NCBI RefSeq assembly: GCF_025567045.1
Contig: NZ_JAOQJK010000003.1
Span: 310,001 to 374,000 of the forward strand
Reading direction: 5' to 3'
Length of the DNA stretch: 64,000 bases
Source: Barnesiella propionica
GTDB taxonomy: Bacteria > Bacteroidota > Bacteroidia > Bacteroidales > Barnesiellaceae
The position numbers and the translations under genes are program-made. The notes beneath the pieces are model-generated. The model was not told the origin of the DNA, did not search any database, and was given only the letters and a program-made list of their open reading frames with translations. The first letter of the stretch is position 1. The number at the start of each line of letters is the position of its first letter. Shown here piece by piece: positions 8,403 to 18,030 of the stretch.

Positions 8403-11339
8403 TTATAAAGTTTTTTTCACTTCAATTTCTTCATAAGCTTCTACCAGGTCACCAACCTTAATATCATTATAATTGGTTATATTAAGACCGCATTCATAGC
8501 CGGTAGCCACCTCTTTCACATCGTCCTTAAAACGCTTCAAAGAGCCCAGGTCGCCACTATAAATGACTATACCGTCCCGGATAAGACGTATCTTGCTGCT
8601 ACGTCTCAGTTTTCCTTCTTTCACGGCGCAACCGGCAACCGTACCGACCTTGCTGATGTGGTAGGTCTCGCGAACTTCGGCCGTACCGGTAATTTCTTCC
8701 TTAATATCCGGAGATAACATACCTTCCATAGCAGCTTTTACTTCTTCTATTGCATCATAAATAATAGAATAGAGACGTATATCCACACCTTCTTTTTCTG
8801 CCAAACGGCGCGCAGCCATAGAAGGACGAACCTGGAATCCCACAATGATAGCATTGGATGCAGCTGCAAGTGTGATATCCGATTCGGAAATCTGCCCTAC
8901 GGCCTTATGCAATACATTTATCTGTATTTCATCTGTCGATAATTTGATAAGAGAATCTCCTAAAGCTTCTACAGAACCATCCACGTCACCTTTTACGATA
9001 ATATTAAGTTCCTGGAAATTACCTATAGCGATACGACGGCCTATATCATCCAGTGTAAGCAGCTTGTGGGTACGTAAGCCTAACTCACGTTGTAACTGTT
9101 CACGTTTATTGGCGATCTCACGGGCTTCCTGTTCCGTATCCAGAACATGGAAAATATCTCCGGCCTGAGGAGCGCCATTAAGACCGAGAATCTGTACAGG
9201 AGCAGACGGGCCTGCTTCATCAATACGCACATTCCGTTCATTGAACATAGCTTTAACACGTCCGTGATTGGTTCCCGCCAGTACAATATCACCCATTTTC
9301 AATGTACCGTTATGTACTAGTACCGTAGCCACGTAGCCACGGCCTTTATCCAATGTCGATTCAATAATGGAACCCGTCGCTTTACGGTCGGGATTTGCTT
9401 TCAGGTCTAATAACTCGGCTTCCAGCAAAACTTTTTCCATTAGTTCGTGAACACCCTGACCTTTCTTTGCCGATATCTCCTGAGACTGGTACTTACCGCC
9501 CCAATCTTCGACCAGATAATTCATAGCTGCCAGTTCCTCTTTTATTTTTTCAGGATTGGCATTCGGCTTATCAATCTTATTTATAGCAAACACAATAGGC
9601 ACACCGGCTGCAGACGCATGATTAATAGCCTCCACGGTCTGAGGCATTACATTGTCATCGGCCGCTACGATTATAATAGCTATATCGGTCACTTTAGCAC
9701 CACGGGCACGCATTGCCGTAAACGCCTCGTGACCGGGAGTATCGAGGAATGTGATGCGACGGCCGTCTTCGAGTTTTACATTATACGCACCTATATGCTG
9801 GGTAATTCCACCCGCTTCACCGGCAATTACATTAGCATTACGTATATAATCGAGCAACGAAGTTTTTCCATGATCGACATGTCCCATCACGGTTACGATA
9901 GGCGGACGATGTGTAAGATCTTCTTCCCTATCCTCTTCCTCGCTTATGGCCTCTACAACTTCAGCACTCACATATTCGGTCTTAAAGCCGAATTCTTCTG
10001 CAACTATATTAATTGTTTCTGCATCTAATCTCTGGTTGATGGAAACCATCATACCGATACTCATACAGGTGGAAATTACGTTATTGACCGGTACATTCAT
10101 CATTACGGCCAAATCATTTGCCGTAACAAATTCGGTCAGTTTAAGCGTATGGCTTTCAGCCATTTCCTGCTCAGCCATTTCTCTTTCACGGTTAGAGAAT
10201 GCCTCACGTTTTTCTTTCCTCCATTTGGCGCTTTTCTTTTGACCTTTCGTCGTCAGTCTCGCCAAAGTTTCCTTTATCTGTTTCTGAACATCTTCATCAC
10301 TTATCTCGGCTTTGATAACCGGACGTTTAAGGCGGGATTTATTATTACCGCCGCCGTTATTCCTGTTATTACCGTTATTTACGCCATTATTATTCCTGTT
10401 ATTGCCGACATTATTAGGACGAGGCTGATTCTTTTGATCGGAAACGCTTTTTTCTATATCGACCTTTTCTTTGTTTATACGTTTACGTTTACGACGTTCA
10501 CCCTCCGATTGACCAGAAGCATCTCCGGCAACTACAGGCTTTTTCAGATCGGAACGTTGTTTCTCCTTCGCCTCCCGTTCTTTACGTTTTTCTTCTTTGG
10601 TTTTCTTCTTCGGACGTGTTTGCTGATTAAGAGCGTCCAGGTCGATTTTACCTACCACATTAATATTGGTAGACAATGTAGGACGATTTATCATAAACAC
10701 CTCTTCGCTGTTATCTTTTATCTCCGAAGCAGCAGCCGATTTTTCTTTTACTTCTTCCACTTTCTTTATTACCGGTTTTTGATATACGGTCTTTGAAACT
10801 TCCGCCCCAGGGGTTTCAACAACTTTCGGAGTTTCTTCCGCCGCTTCTTTTTCTTTCCCGACAGGTTCCACCTTAGAAACAGGTTCAGCCTCGACTGTCT
10901 TAGGAACTTCCGCTTCAGGCGTTTCGGGAGCAGGCTCTTGTACGGTCTTTTCCTCTTTTACAGGAGCAGGAGCCGCTTGCGGCTTATTTAATTTATCCAA
11001 GTCAATCTGCCCTACGATCTTAGGTTTACGTTCCGAAGGCAACTCCATTTTAATCTCATCAGGTTCCGATATGACAGTATTGTCAGCAGGCACATGACCT
11101 TCGGCAGGTTGTGTAGCTCTGTTCTTTTCTTTGCTGTGACGTTCCAGGCTGATATTATCAGACTCCTGTTTCAGGTTTTTATCTTTGCTAAATTCTTTCA
11201 CGAGCAAAGCATACTGCTCATCTGTGATTTTCGTATTAGGATTAGGTTCCACGGAAAATCCTTTCTTTTGCAGAAACTCGACTGCCGTCTGAATCCCTAC
11301 GTTTAAATCTCTTGCTACTTTATTTAACCTTATTGACAT
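8403..11339 (-). CDS. infB: Translation initiation factor IF-2
   Basis: The 978-residue product is the GTPase that places initiator tRNA on the ribosome. Residues 1-about 60 form the IF2 N-terminal helical domain ([28 protein letters not shown]). A long charged Pro/Glu/Lys-rich linker follows, with an Asn/Gly-rich patch ([20 protein letters not shown]). The G domain then shows G1 GHVDHGKT, G3 DTPGHEAF and G4 NKID, followed by the C-terminal IF2 domains. Length is typical for Bacteroidetes, which carry an extended linker. It is the last gene of rimP-nusA-infB and is followed by a terminator. Confidence 0.97.
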   Translation of the reverse strand: MSIRLNKVARDLNVGIQTAVEFLQKKGFSVEPNPNTKITDEQYALLVKEFSKDKNLKQESDNISLERHSKEKNRATQPAEGHVPADNTVISEPDEIKMELPSERKPKIVGQIDLDKLNKPQAAPAPVKEEKTVQEPAPETPEAEVPKTVEAEPVSKVEPVGKEKEAAEETPKVVETPGAEVSKTVYQKPVIKKVEEVKEKSAAASEIKDNSEEVFMINRPTLSTNINVVGKIDLDALNQQTRPKKKTKEEKRKEREAKEKQRSDLKKPVVAGDASGQSEGERRKRKRINKEKVDIEKSVSDQKNQPRPNNVGNNRNNNGVNNGNNRNNGGGNNKSRLKRPVIKAEISDEDVQKQIKETLARLTTKGQKKSAKWRKEKREAFSNREREMAEQEMAESHTLKLTEFVTANDLAVMMNVPVNNVISTCMSIGMMVSINQRLDAETINIVAEEFGFKTEYVSAEVVEAISEEEDREEDLTHRPPIVTVMGHVDHGKTSLLDYIRNANVIAGEAGGITQHIGAYNVKLEDGRRITFLDTPGHEAFTAMRARGAKVTDIAIIIVAADDNVMPQTVEAINHASAAGVPIVFAINKIDKPNANPEKIKEELAAMNYLVEDWGGKYQSQEISAKKGQGVHELMEKVLLEAELLDLKANPDRKATGSIIESTLDKGRGYVATVLVHNGTLKMGDIVLAGTNHGRVKAMFNERNVRIDEAGPSAPVQILGLNGAPQAGDIFHVLDTEQEAREIANKREQLQRELGLRTHKLLTLDDIGRRIAIGNFQELNIIVKGDVDGSVEALGDSLIKLSTDEIQINVLHKAVGQISESDITLAAASNAIIVGFQVRPSMAARRLAEKEGVDIRLYSIIYDAIEEVKAAMEGMLSPDIKEEITGTAEVRETYHISKVGTVAGCAVKEGKLRRSSKIRLIRDGIVIYSGDLGSLKRFKDDVKEVATGYECGLNITNYNDIKVGDLVEAYEEIEVKKTL

Positions 11340-11406
11340 ACTTTGTTTTTATCGTTTTACATTGATGAAGAATAATTTCCGGGAGAAATCAGATAGAATA
11401 TAATCT

Positions 11407-12660
11407 TTATTCTTCAAATTCAGCTTTCAAAATATTAATCAGTTCATCGACCGTATCCTCTTCCAAATCAGCTTTTTCGATAAGCTCTTCACGAGGCATA
11501 GCCAGTACGCTCTTCGCTGTCGCGCAGCCTATACCTTTTAAAGCTTCGATCACCCAAGCATCAATTTCATCTTTGAATTCATCCAGATAGATATCCTCTT
11601 CTTCCGATTCGTCCAAATCACGGTATACGTCGATGTTATAGCCGGTAAGCATACAAGCCAGTTTTATATTCAGCCCTCCTTTACCTATAGCCAGAGAAAC
11701 TTCCTCCGGTTTCAGGAACACCTCTGCCTTCTTCTCTTCTTCATTCAAACGAATGGAAGATACTTTGGCAGGACTCAAAGCACGCTGTATAAAAAGAGAG
11801 ACATTACTGGTATAATTAATTACGTCGATATTTTCGTTACGCAACTCCCGTACTATGCCATGAATGCGGGAACCTTTCACTCCCACACAGGCTCCTACCG
11901 GATCTATACGGTCGTCATAAGACTCCACCGCAACCTTGGCACGTTCTCCCGGAATACGTGCAATGGCTCGAATGAGAATTAAACCGTCATGGATCTCAGG
12001 AACTTCAAGTTCAAATAAACGGCGGAGAAAATCATTGGATGTACGCGAAACTATTATCTTGGGATTATTATTTTTGTTATCCACATTTAACACTACCGCA
12101 CGGGCAGTTTCTCCTTTGCGATAAAAATCCGAAGGTATCTGCTCGGTTTTCGGCAGCAACAACTCATTGCCCTCATCGTCTATGAGAAGCATTTCTTTCT
12201 TCCATATCTGATATACCTCGGCACTTACCAACTCGCCGATTCTTTCTTTATACTTGTTATAGATCGCATCCTTTTGCAAATCAAGTATTTTAGAAGCCAA
12301 AGTCTGACGGAGATTTAAAATAGCCCTACGTCCGAATTTTTCAAAGAAAACCTCATCGGTCACTTCCTCGCCCACCTGATAATCACTATCGATTTTCTGA
12401 GCCTCGGACAAAGAAATCTGCAGGTTGCTGTCGGTCACCTGGCCATCTTCCACTACCTCGCGATTTCGCCATATTTCGAAATCCCCCTTTTCAGGATTAA
12501 CGATTACGTCGAAATTCTCATCGGTACCAAACATTTTCGATAAGACGTTACGGAACGACTCTTCCAGCACGCTGATCATTGTCTTTATATCGATGTTCTT
12601 GAGTTCTTTGAATTCCGAGAACGTATCAACCATGCTGATTGTTTCCTCTTTCTTAGCCAT
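11407..12660 (-). CDS. nusA: Transcription termination/antitermination factor NusA
   Basis: The 417-residue product binds RNA polymerase and nascent RNA and modulates pausing and termination. Visible parts are the N-terminal polymerase-binding domain (VDTFSEFKELKNIDIKTMIS), an S1 domain around 135-200, and the two KH domains with VGVKGSRIHGIVRELRNENI and SLAIGKGGLNIKLACMLTGY. A short acidic helix-hairpin-like end (LKGIGCATAKSVLAMPREEL) replaces the longer acidic repeats of E. coli, as is usual in Bacteroidetes. It lies 1 bp after rimP. Its operon leader contains a terminator-like hairpin, a plausible target for NusA autocontrol. Confidence 0.96.
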   Translation of the reverse strand: MAKKEETISMVDTFSEFKELKNIDIKTMISVLEESFRNVLSKMFGTDENFDVIVNPEKGDFEIWRNREVVEDGQVTDSNLQISLSEAQKIDSDYQVGEEVTDEVFFEKFGRRAILNLRQTLASKILDLQKDAIYNKYKERIGELVSAEVYQIWKKEMLLIDDEGNELLLPKTEQIPSDFYRKGETARAVVLNVDNKNNNPKIIVSRTSNDFLRRLFELEVPEIHDGLILIRAIARIPGERAKVAVESYDDRIDPVGACVGVKGSRIHGIVRELRNENIDVINYTSNVSLFIQRALSPAKVSSIRLNEEEKKAEVFLKPEEVSLAIGKGGLNIKLACMLTGYNIDVYRDLDESEEEDIYLDEFKDEIDAWVIEALKGIGCATAKSVLAMPREELIEKADLEEDTVDELINILKAEFEE

Positions 12661-12661
12661 A

Positions 12662-13129
12662 TTATTTAAATCTGATTAGATATTTTGTATATTTTACTTC
12701 ACTATATTCAAACGAAAGGTCTTCCTGAACTTCCACCTTACGCTTACTCGTTTCGGTTTTAATTTTTTTAGTAACAGTCACTACGAAATGGTTCTCTCCG
12801 GCCTCTTTGAGAATACCGTTCAACTTTACACCCGCCTTAGTTAACACTTCAACCTCGTTACCTATATTCTTCCGGTATTGTGCCACTACTTTAAACGGAG
12901 ATGTAATCCCTGCCGATCCCACTTCCAATTCATAATCTTCGACATCCCTGTCCAGTTTCGACTCGATATAACGGTGTAATGCCACGCAACGGTCAATGTC
13001 CACACCTTCTTCGTTGTCAATCTCCACAACGATAGTATTACCAGGCTTCACGACTACATCCACTAAAAAGCAGTCGGTTCCTCCCAGTCCTTCTTCTACC
13101 AATTGTTTTACTGTTCCTTGCTCTATCAT
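12662..13129 (-). CDS. rimP: Ribosome maturation factor RimP
   Basis: The 155-residue product assists 30S subunit assembly. The family core is seen in DCFLVDVVVKPGNTIVVEID, the DRCVALHRYIE segment, and YELEVGSAGITSPFKV, the signature VxSPGxxxPL-type loop in its Bacteroidetes version. Length is typical (about 150). It is the first gene of the rimP-nusA-infB operon, a classic arrangement, and ends 1 bp before nusA. The 5' leader holds a hairpin with a T-run between promoter and start. Confidence 0.93.
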   Translation of the reverse strand: MIEQGTVKQLVEEGLGGTDCFLVDVVVKPGNTIVVEIDNEEGVDIDRCVALHRYIESKLDRDVEDYELEVGSAGITSPFKVVAQYRKNIGNEVEVLTKAGVKLNGILKEAGENHFVVTVTKKIKTETSKRKVEVQEDLSFEYSEVKYTKYLIRFK

Positions 13130-13157
13130 TTATTGATTCAATATTCCGAAAAAAAAC

Positions 13158-13178
13158 GAGGGGACAACTTGCCCCCTC
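13158..13178 (-). terminator. Terminator-like hairpin in the rimP leader (possible attenuator)
   Basis: On the minus strand GAGGGG and CCCCTC form a 6-bp GC-rich stem around GCAAGTTGT, followed by G and eight T residues. It lies between the probable promoter at 13199-13206 and the rimP start at 13129. It could instead be the terminator of the upstream DUF45 gene, but transcripts from the promoter would still have to cross it. Confidence 0.65.
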
Positions 13179-13198
13179 CTACTTCTCCTATTCATGTG

Positions 13199-13206
13199 CA
13201 AATATA
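13199..13206 (-). promoter_or_regulatory. Probable promoter of rimP-nusA-infB
   Basis: The minus strand reads TATATTTG, matching TAnnTTTG. A CTTG lies 20 nt upstream of it, one base off the -33 TTTG. The predicted start of transcription is roughly 60 nt before the rimP ATG. Confidence 0.55.
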
Positions 13207-13306
13207 CAATAATATTATGGAGTTTACAAGTATCGCTGTCTTATTTAGTAAAAGCAAGGGCTTTTAATATATTATTTTACGTTATTTTTTATTTTATTAC
13301 ATTTTA

Positions 13307-14032
13307 TTAATCGATAGGAAAAACAAATTTACGCAATTCCGATCTCCATTTTTTCTCTTTTCCGCCACAATAAACATCACATAATCTGTGAAAAGCTTCA
13401 CTATGATCCATATACGACAAATGCGCGAGTTCATGAAAAATAATATAATCGACTAAATGAAAAGGAAGAAACATTAAGTAAAACGATAATGAGATATCAC
13501 CTTTTCCCGTACAATGCCCTAATTTTCTCCGTCCCCTACCGATAGTAACACGGCCGACTCTTAATCCCAAACGTGCGGCGTTCTCACGCACACGTTCCGG
13601 TAAAAAGTCTTCCGCCGCTTTACGAACCAGGATTTCGATTCCTCGCCGTATACGGTCTTGAATATCTGGATTACCCATATCAACCGATTCATAACAAAGG
13701 ACCGACAAATCATATCCGTTCCGTCCCAGCAACAGCTCACCGGGAAAATGTTTTTGCCTCCCTATATTCAAGGTATATCTCCCGCATAAGATACGCTGTC
13801 CTTCATAGAAAGGCAACGGACTTTTTTTATTTACACGCTCAACAAGGCGACGCAGACCTTCCCGGTTTTCTTCTATTGAACGAATAATATCTTTACGGTT
13901 AAAACAGGGCGGGCATGTCATTTTAAGTATCCCGTCTTTTACCCTAAATATCACTCTTCTGGCACGGTTGTCGATCTTTATTATAACATTGCCGAATTCT
14001 TCATCCTCATATAAGATTTCACTCATTTCCAA
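13307..14032 (-). CDS. YgjP-type zinc metallopeptidase (DUF45)
   Basis: The 241-residue product carries the zinc-binding motif HELAH at residues 200-204, with a following histidine at 210 in YMDHSEAFH, the pattern of the DUF45/YgjP metallopeptidase family related to the WLM/SprT group. The preceding GRGRRKLGHCTGKGDISLSF segment also fits that family. No signal peptide is seen, so it should be cytoplasmic. Substrate is unknown; in some bacteria relatives occur near restriction systems, but none is adjacent here. The start could be the ATG at 14032 or the next one two codons on. It stands alone between rimP and a divergent padR gene. Confidence 0.85.
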   Translation of the reverse strand: MEMSEILYEDEEFGNVIIKIDNRARRVIFRVKDGILKMTCPPCFNRKDIIRSIEENREGLRRLVERVNKKSPLPFYEGQRILCGRYTLNIGRQKHFPGELLLGRNGYDLSVLCYESVDMGNPDIQDRIRRGIEILVRKAAEDFLPERVRENAARLGLRVGRVTIGRGRRKLGHCTGKGDISLSFYLMFLPFHLVDYIIFHELAHLSYMDHSEAFHRLCDVYCGGKEKKWRSELRKFVFPID

Positions 14033-14173
14033 CCCTTGTTTTTCAGATTGTAAATATACAATGAATTGAAAAATATATATTTCAGTTAAACATGAAATAA
14101 ACCAAGTTAGTTAAAAATTATTATTACAATGCATAATTCAGTATCATGTTATACATAGTACCAAATTATTACA

Positions 14174-14181
14174 TAGTTTTG
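14174..14181 (+). promoter_or_regulatory. Probable promoter of the padR-pspC pair
   Basis: TAGTTTTG matches TAnnTTTG and is followed 20 nt later by the padR ATG at 14201, so the 5' leader would be very short. PadR proteins usually repress their own operon, so an operator here is likely, but I see no unambiguous palindrome. Confidence 0.5.
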
Positions 14182-14200
14182 TGCAATAAAAACAACCGAT

Positions 14201-14530
14201 ATGAATTCCGATAATGTAAAATCACAAATGCGAAAAGGTATTCTGGAATACTGTACTCTCCTGATACTAAATAAAAAGAGAGCCTATGTATCCGATATTA
14301 TCAAAGCACTTAAAGATTCCCGATTAATCGTCGTCGAAGGTACACTATACCCGCTCCTGACCCGGTTAAAGAATACAGGACTACTGACATATTCCTGGGA
14401 AGAATCCACCCAGGGGCCTCCCAGAAAATATTACGAAATAACTCCCGAAGGGAATGAATTTCTGCAAGTACTCGACAGCTCCTGGAAAGAGCTGAACCAT
14501 GTTATCAACCATATTAAAGAACAACAATAA
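14201..14530 (+). CDS. PadR family transcriptional regulator
   Basis: The 109-residue product is a small winged-helix DNA-binding protein. The family pattern is clear: KGILEYCTLLILNKKRAYVS followed by DIIKAL, then the wing region EGTLYPLLTRLKNTGLLTYS, WEESTQGPPRKYYEITPEG. It is of the PadR-s2 type with only a short C-terminal dimer helix. It lies 12 bp before a PspC-domain gene, a pair that recurs in Bacteroidetes, and probably represses that operon in response to an unknown envelope or small-molecule signal. Confidence 0.9.
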   Translation: MNSDNVKSQMRKGILEYCTLLILNKKRAYVSDIIKALKDSRLIVVEGTLYPLLTRLKNTGLLTYSWEESTQGPPRKYYEITPEGNEFLQVLDSSWKELNHVINHIKEQQ

Positions 14531-14542
14531 ATTCTTTGTCCG

Positions 14543-15589
14543 ATGAAAAAGACTATCACGATAAATTTAAACAAAATCGTTTTCCATATTGATGAAGACG
14601 CGTGTGACATCCTCGAAAAATATTTGAACAGTATCAAAGCCCATTTTGCTGCGAAAGATGACGGAAAAGAGATTATAGATGATATTGAAGCCCGTATAGC
14701 CGAACTCTTTAAAGAAAGAATCCGCTACGGAACCGAAGTAATAACCCTGGCAGATGTAAACGAAATCATTTCTGTCATGGGACACCCCGAAGATTTCGAA
14801 GCAGTCCCGGAACTGGAAATAGAAAAAGAAGAACCTCGTAAAGAACCGGAAAAGGCAGTAGAACCCAAAAAATTATTTCGGGATCCCGACAATCAGGTAT
14901 TGGGGGGAGTAGCATCGGGCCTGGGATGGTATCTCGGTATAAGCCCTATCGTTCTTCGTATCTTTATGGTTCTTCTGGTCCCGTTCTGGTTTACGTCTGT
15001 TTGGATATATCTTTTGTTATGGATATGCATACCCGAAGCTAAAACCGTAGCCCAGAAACTGCAGATGCAGGGAAAAGCAGCCAATATAGATAACATACAA
15101 AAAGCAATTTATGAAGAAAAGAAGTCACCGGAAAGCGAAGTTTCGAAATTGATAAACAAGTCAAGCAATATATTAGGCGCCATATTTAAAACGATCTTTG
15201 TCATAATAGGCTCTTTCATAGGAATCATTCTTCTAATGCTGGCATTCGGCATGGGAGCATTTATTCTCACATTCCTGGTCGCAGGGCTAAATACAATATC
15301 GTTCCTGCCATTACTTACACCCGAGACGGCAGCGATTTTACAGGCGGTTCACAATCCCATTCCTCTATCCATTTCAATGATACTGACATTCGGCATTCCC
15401 TTGTATTTCGCATTACGGGCTATCCTGGGTGCGCTGTTCCATTGGAGACCCTTATCCAAAACCACATCTGTTACTTTGCTCGTATTATGGATATTAGGCG
15501 TAGGTTTTCTTATCGTATGCAGTACACAATTATTGCCCGAAATAGCCACAAACCTGCATACTTCCCAATACCATATATATCACCAATAA
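14543..15589 (+). CDS. PspC domain membrane protein
   Basis: The 348-residue product starts with a soluble region of about 105 residues (MKKTITINLNKIVFHIDEDA, with DIEARIAELFKERI), then a PspC domain: KKLFRDPDNQVLGGVASGLG, WYLGISPIVLRI and a membrane helix ending WICIPEAKT. Two or three further membrane segments follow (GAIFKTIFVIIGSFIGIILL; GAFILTFLVAGLNTISFLPL; the last near the C-terminus). PspC domains take part in phage-shock/envelope stress responses in other bacteria. Here the partner is the upstream PadR regulator rather than PspA or PspF, so the exact role is inferred only. Confidence 0.88.
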   Translation: MKKTITINLNKIVFHIDEDACDILEKYLNSIKAHFAAKDDGKEIIDDIEARIAELFKERIRYGTEVITLADVNEIISVMGHPEDFEAVPELEIEKEEPRKEPEKAVEPKKLFRDPDNQVLGGVASGLGWYLGISPIVLRIFMVLLVPFWFTSVWIYLLLWICIPEAKTVAQKLQMQGKAANIDNIQKAIYEEKKSPESEVSKLINKSSNILGAIFKTIFVIIGSFIGIILLMLAFGMGAFILTFLVAGLNTISFLPLLTPETAAILQAVHNPIPLSISMILTFGIPLYFALRAILGALFHWRPLSKTTSVTLLVLWILGVGFLIVCSTQLLPEIATNLHTSQYHIYHQ

Positions 15590-16462
15590 TCATTCCCTTT
15601 TATCAGCACCCCACATCAGTTTATTACGTAAAGTATCAGTAAAGTTATGATTGTACCGCTTCACGACACGTATAACAAAAGGAGCCTTACGTATCGTAAC
15701 TTTGCTGCCTGCTTCCAGGACGACGGAACGACCGTCGAGGCTCAACAGAAAATTATTGCTGCGGCTGCGAATCTCCAGAGTTATCACTTCATCGTCATTC
15801 ACGACAAGCGGTCTCACTGTCATGCTATGAGGTGCTACGGGAGACAAAACGAAATTTTTTGCCTGTGGAATAATGACCGGCCCTCCTGCACTTAAAGAAT
15901 ATGCCGTAGAACCTGTGGGCGTAGAGATAATCAGCCCGTCCGCCAAATAAGTATTCAGATAATTCTCCCCCAAAGTGGTATGAATAGATATCATGGAAGA
16001 AGCATCCCGCTTAAGGATAGCAACTTCGTTTAAAGCATACGGATAAAAATCTTCTGTGAGCCGGTCGGATGAAACCTCGAGCAATGTCCGGTCTTCCACT
16101 TTATAATAATTTTTAAAAACCTCGAGCATCACATCTTCTATCTCACGGTCCGAAACATCCGCCAAAAAGCCTAAACGCCCCGTATTGATCCCCAAGATAG
16201 GGACTCCCTTATCCGAAACCCGCTGGGCTGTTTTCAGGAATGTTCCGTCACCACCCACGCTCAACGCAATATCAGCCTGAAAATCATTACCGCTTATTAA
16301 TCCCGTATAAATAGGATCGAGATCCATTTCATGCACCAGAAAATGATAAAAATCATCACAGATATAAACTTCCGCATCGAACTTCTCCAATGTCTGGAAT
16401 AATCTACGGGCTTGTAAAACCTTCTCCGTCTGATACAAACTTCCAAAAACAGCTATTTTCAT
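15590..16462 (-). CDS. nadK: NAD kinase
   Basis: The 290-residue product phosphorylates NAD to NADP in the cytoplasm. The GGDGTFLKTA motif for ATP/NAD binding, the NTGRLGFLADV loop, and NEVAILKRD and TPTGSTAYSLSAGGP are all present. I start it at the ATG at 16462 (MKIAVFGSLYQ); a longer reading would need a TTG start inside the upstream gene's end. That upstream CBS-domain gene stops 7 bp before this start, so the two are one operon. The genes converge with pspC: the stop codons of the two genes abut at 15589/15590. Confidence 0.95.
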   Translation of the reverse strand: MKIAVFGSLYQTEKVLQARRLFQTLEKFDAEVYICDDFYHFLVHEMDLDPIYTGLISGNDFQADIALSVGGDGTFLKTAQRVSDKGVPILGINTGRLGFLADVSDREIEDVMLEVFKNYYKVEDRTLLEVSSDRLTEDFYPYALNEVAILKRDASSMISIHTTLGENYLNTYLADGLIISTPTGSTAYSLSAGGPVIIPQAKNFVLSPVAPHSMTVRPLVVNDDEVITLEIRSRSNNFLLSLDGRSVVLEAGSKVTIRKAPFVIRVVKRYNHNFTDTLRNKLMWGADKRE

Positions 16463-16469
16463 ACACTCG

Positions 16470-17129
16470 TTACATTTCAAGATAATACATCAGTTCCCGG
16501 AAACGGTGCTCTGTCCTTTCATCAATAACATCCTGATGCTGATAACAACGTAAGATACGGTAATTGAACCGTTCCAGGGAACGAAGAACGGAAGACGCAT
16601 CCTCCCGGTCTATCTTAATAGCCACCGTTAGCATACCCGATTCTCCGTCGGGGAAAGAGAAAAGACTCACAACCTTACTGTTATTATCTTCCACCAGACG
16701 GCATATCTCCGTAGCAGAATATTCTTCAGGACGAACGGCTATTTCAATAATAGCGCCGGGCTGGGAGGTATGGCAAAAAGTAGAGAACGGGAATAACAAA
16801 GAGCACATACTCACCGAACCCAGATATTCATTATCGGCCGAAACGACAGGCAATATATCCAATGAAAGCTGAGCCATGCGGTTCAGAACCTCCAGAATAT
16901 GGCTGTCGGCTCTTACCGACGGAGCATACAGGTCCATATCCCCTATCTTATCATCAGGGGCAGATAAAGTCAATAACTCTTTTTCGCAAATAATACCACG
17001 ATACAACCGGTCCGAAACGACAGGCAGGCATTTTAATTTTGCCTCCTCTATACGGGCGATTGCCTCCGAAACTTTCATTTCGGGATAAATGCAAGGTATT
17101 TGGTCTGAAATAATATCTTTTGCCGTCAT
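16470..17129 (-). CDS. CBS domain protein
   Basis: The 219-residue product starts at the ATG at 17129 (MTAKDIISDQIPCIYPEMKV). It contains two CBS motifs (about residues 5-60 and 65-125), which usually bind adenosyl nucleotides such as AMP, ATP or NAD derivatives. A C-terminal ACT-like half follows (IEIAVRPEEYSATEICRLVE, VAIKIDREDASSVLRSLERF). No enzyme domain is attached. It lies directly upstream of NAD kinase and shares its transcript, which suggests a regulatory or sensor role in nucleotide metabolism. That link is an inference from position. Confidence 0.85.
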   Translation of the reverse strand: MTAKDIISDQIPCIYPEMKVSEAIARIEEAKLKCLPVVSDRLYRGIICEKELLTLSAPDDKIGDMDLYAPSVRADSHILEVLNRMAQLSLDILPVVSADNEYLGSVSMCSLLFPFSTFCHTSQPGAIIEIAVRPEEYSATEICRLVEDNNSKVVSLFSFPDGESGMLTVAIKIDREDASSVLRSLERFNYRILRCYQHQDVIDERTEHRFRELMYYLEM

Positions 17130-17228
17130 TTCTTTTCGGGTTGTTTGTAATATTATTATTTTTGCAAGGTTTATAGTACAAATGTACATAAAATATTAAT
17201 AGCGTACCGTTGTACTTTTATTTAAATT

Positions 17229-17275
17229 ATGTGTTATATCCTTTAGTGAAAGATAACCACATTAATATAACACAT
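17229..17275. promoter_or_regulatory. 11-bp inverted repeat upstream of pdxJ
   Basis: ATGTGTTATAT and ATATAACACAT form a perfect 11-bp inverted repeat with a 25-base loop, ending 10 bp before the pdxJ start. It lacks a T-run, so it is more like an operator or leader structure than a terminator. Confidence 0.4.
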
Positions 17276-17285
17276 AAATATTATT

Positions 17286-18011
17286 ATGACAATGACAAAA
17301 TTAAGCGTAAACGTTAATAAGGTAGCAACTCTTCGGAATTCAAGGGGAGGAAATCTTCCCAACGTATTAAAAGTTGCCATGGATTGCGAAGCGTTCGGGG
17401 CCGACGGAATTACCGTTCATCCCAGGCCAGACGAAAGACATATCCGTTATGCCGACGTATACGAAATCAGACCTATGATAAAAACGGAATTCAACATCGA
17501 AGGATATCCGTCAGAAAGATTTATGGATCTGGTTCTCAAAGTGAGACCGGAACAGGTTACCTTGGTTCCCGATTCTCCCGATGCCCTCACTTCCAGTGAA
17601 GGATGGAATACGAAAGAACATTTTGATTTTCTTTCCAAGACAATCGATACTCTTAAAAATGCGGGGATACGTACATCTATCTTTGTGGACCCTGTACTGG
17701 AATTCATCGAAAGCGCAGCGAGAACAGGTACGGACCGGATAGAATTATATACGGGACCTTATGCTGCCGGATATGCAGAAAATCCCGAAGTTGCCGCGGC
17801 CCCTTTTATCTCGGCGGCGGCTTTGGCCCATAAGCTGGGATTAGGAATCAATGCCGGACACGATCTGAGCCTGACCAACTTGAAATATTTTCATGAGCAA
17901 GTCCCTTATATAAGCGAAGTATCTATAGGCCACAGCCTCATCTCGGATGCTTTATACCTGGGCTTGCAAGAAACCATACGGCAATACAAAGAGTGCCTTA
18001 AAAACACATAA
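17286..18011 (+). CDS. pdxJ: Pyridoxine 5'-phosphate synthase PdxJ
   Basis: The 241-residue product condenses 3-amino-2-oxopropyl phosphate with 1-deoxyxylulose 5-phosphate to give pyridoxine 5'-phosphate, the last step of DXP-dependent vitamin B6 synthesis. The TIM-barrel enzyme is recognised by [33 protein letters not shown] with its catalytic His/Arg cluster, and [15 protein letters not shown] near the end. Length is typical. The start may be the ATG at 17286 or the one two codons later. It is followed 19 bp on by exbB, an arrangement I know from other Bacteroidales genomes, though no functional link is evident. Confidence 0.96.
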   Translation: MTMTKLSVNVNKVATLRNSRGGNLPNVLKVAMDCEAFGADGITVHPRPDERHIRYADVYEIRPMIKTEFNIEGYPSERFMDLVLKVRPEQVTLVPDSPDALTSSEGWNTKEHFDFLSKTIDTLKNAGIRTSIFVDPVLEFIESAARTGTDRIELYTGPYAAGYAENPEVAAAPFISAAALAHKLGLGINAGHDLSLTNLKYFHEQVPYISEVSIGHSLISDALYLGLQETIRQYKECLKNT

Positions 18012-18030
18012 ACAACAAAAATTGAAGAAT

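Noticed and set aside
9447..10796. Long plus-strand frames opposite infB
   Set aside because: They are antisense to a clear IF-2 gene, hydrophobic only as a by-product of its codon pattern, and lack conserved domains.
16463..16480. Earlier TTG start for NAD kinase
   Set aside because: It overlaps the CBS gene's stop, and the conserved N-terminus starts at the ATG at 16462.
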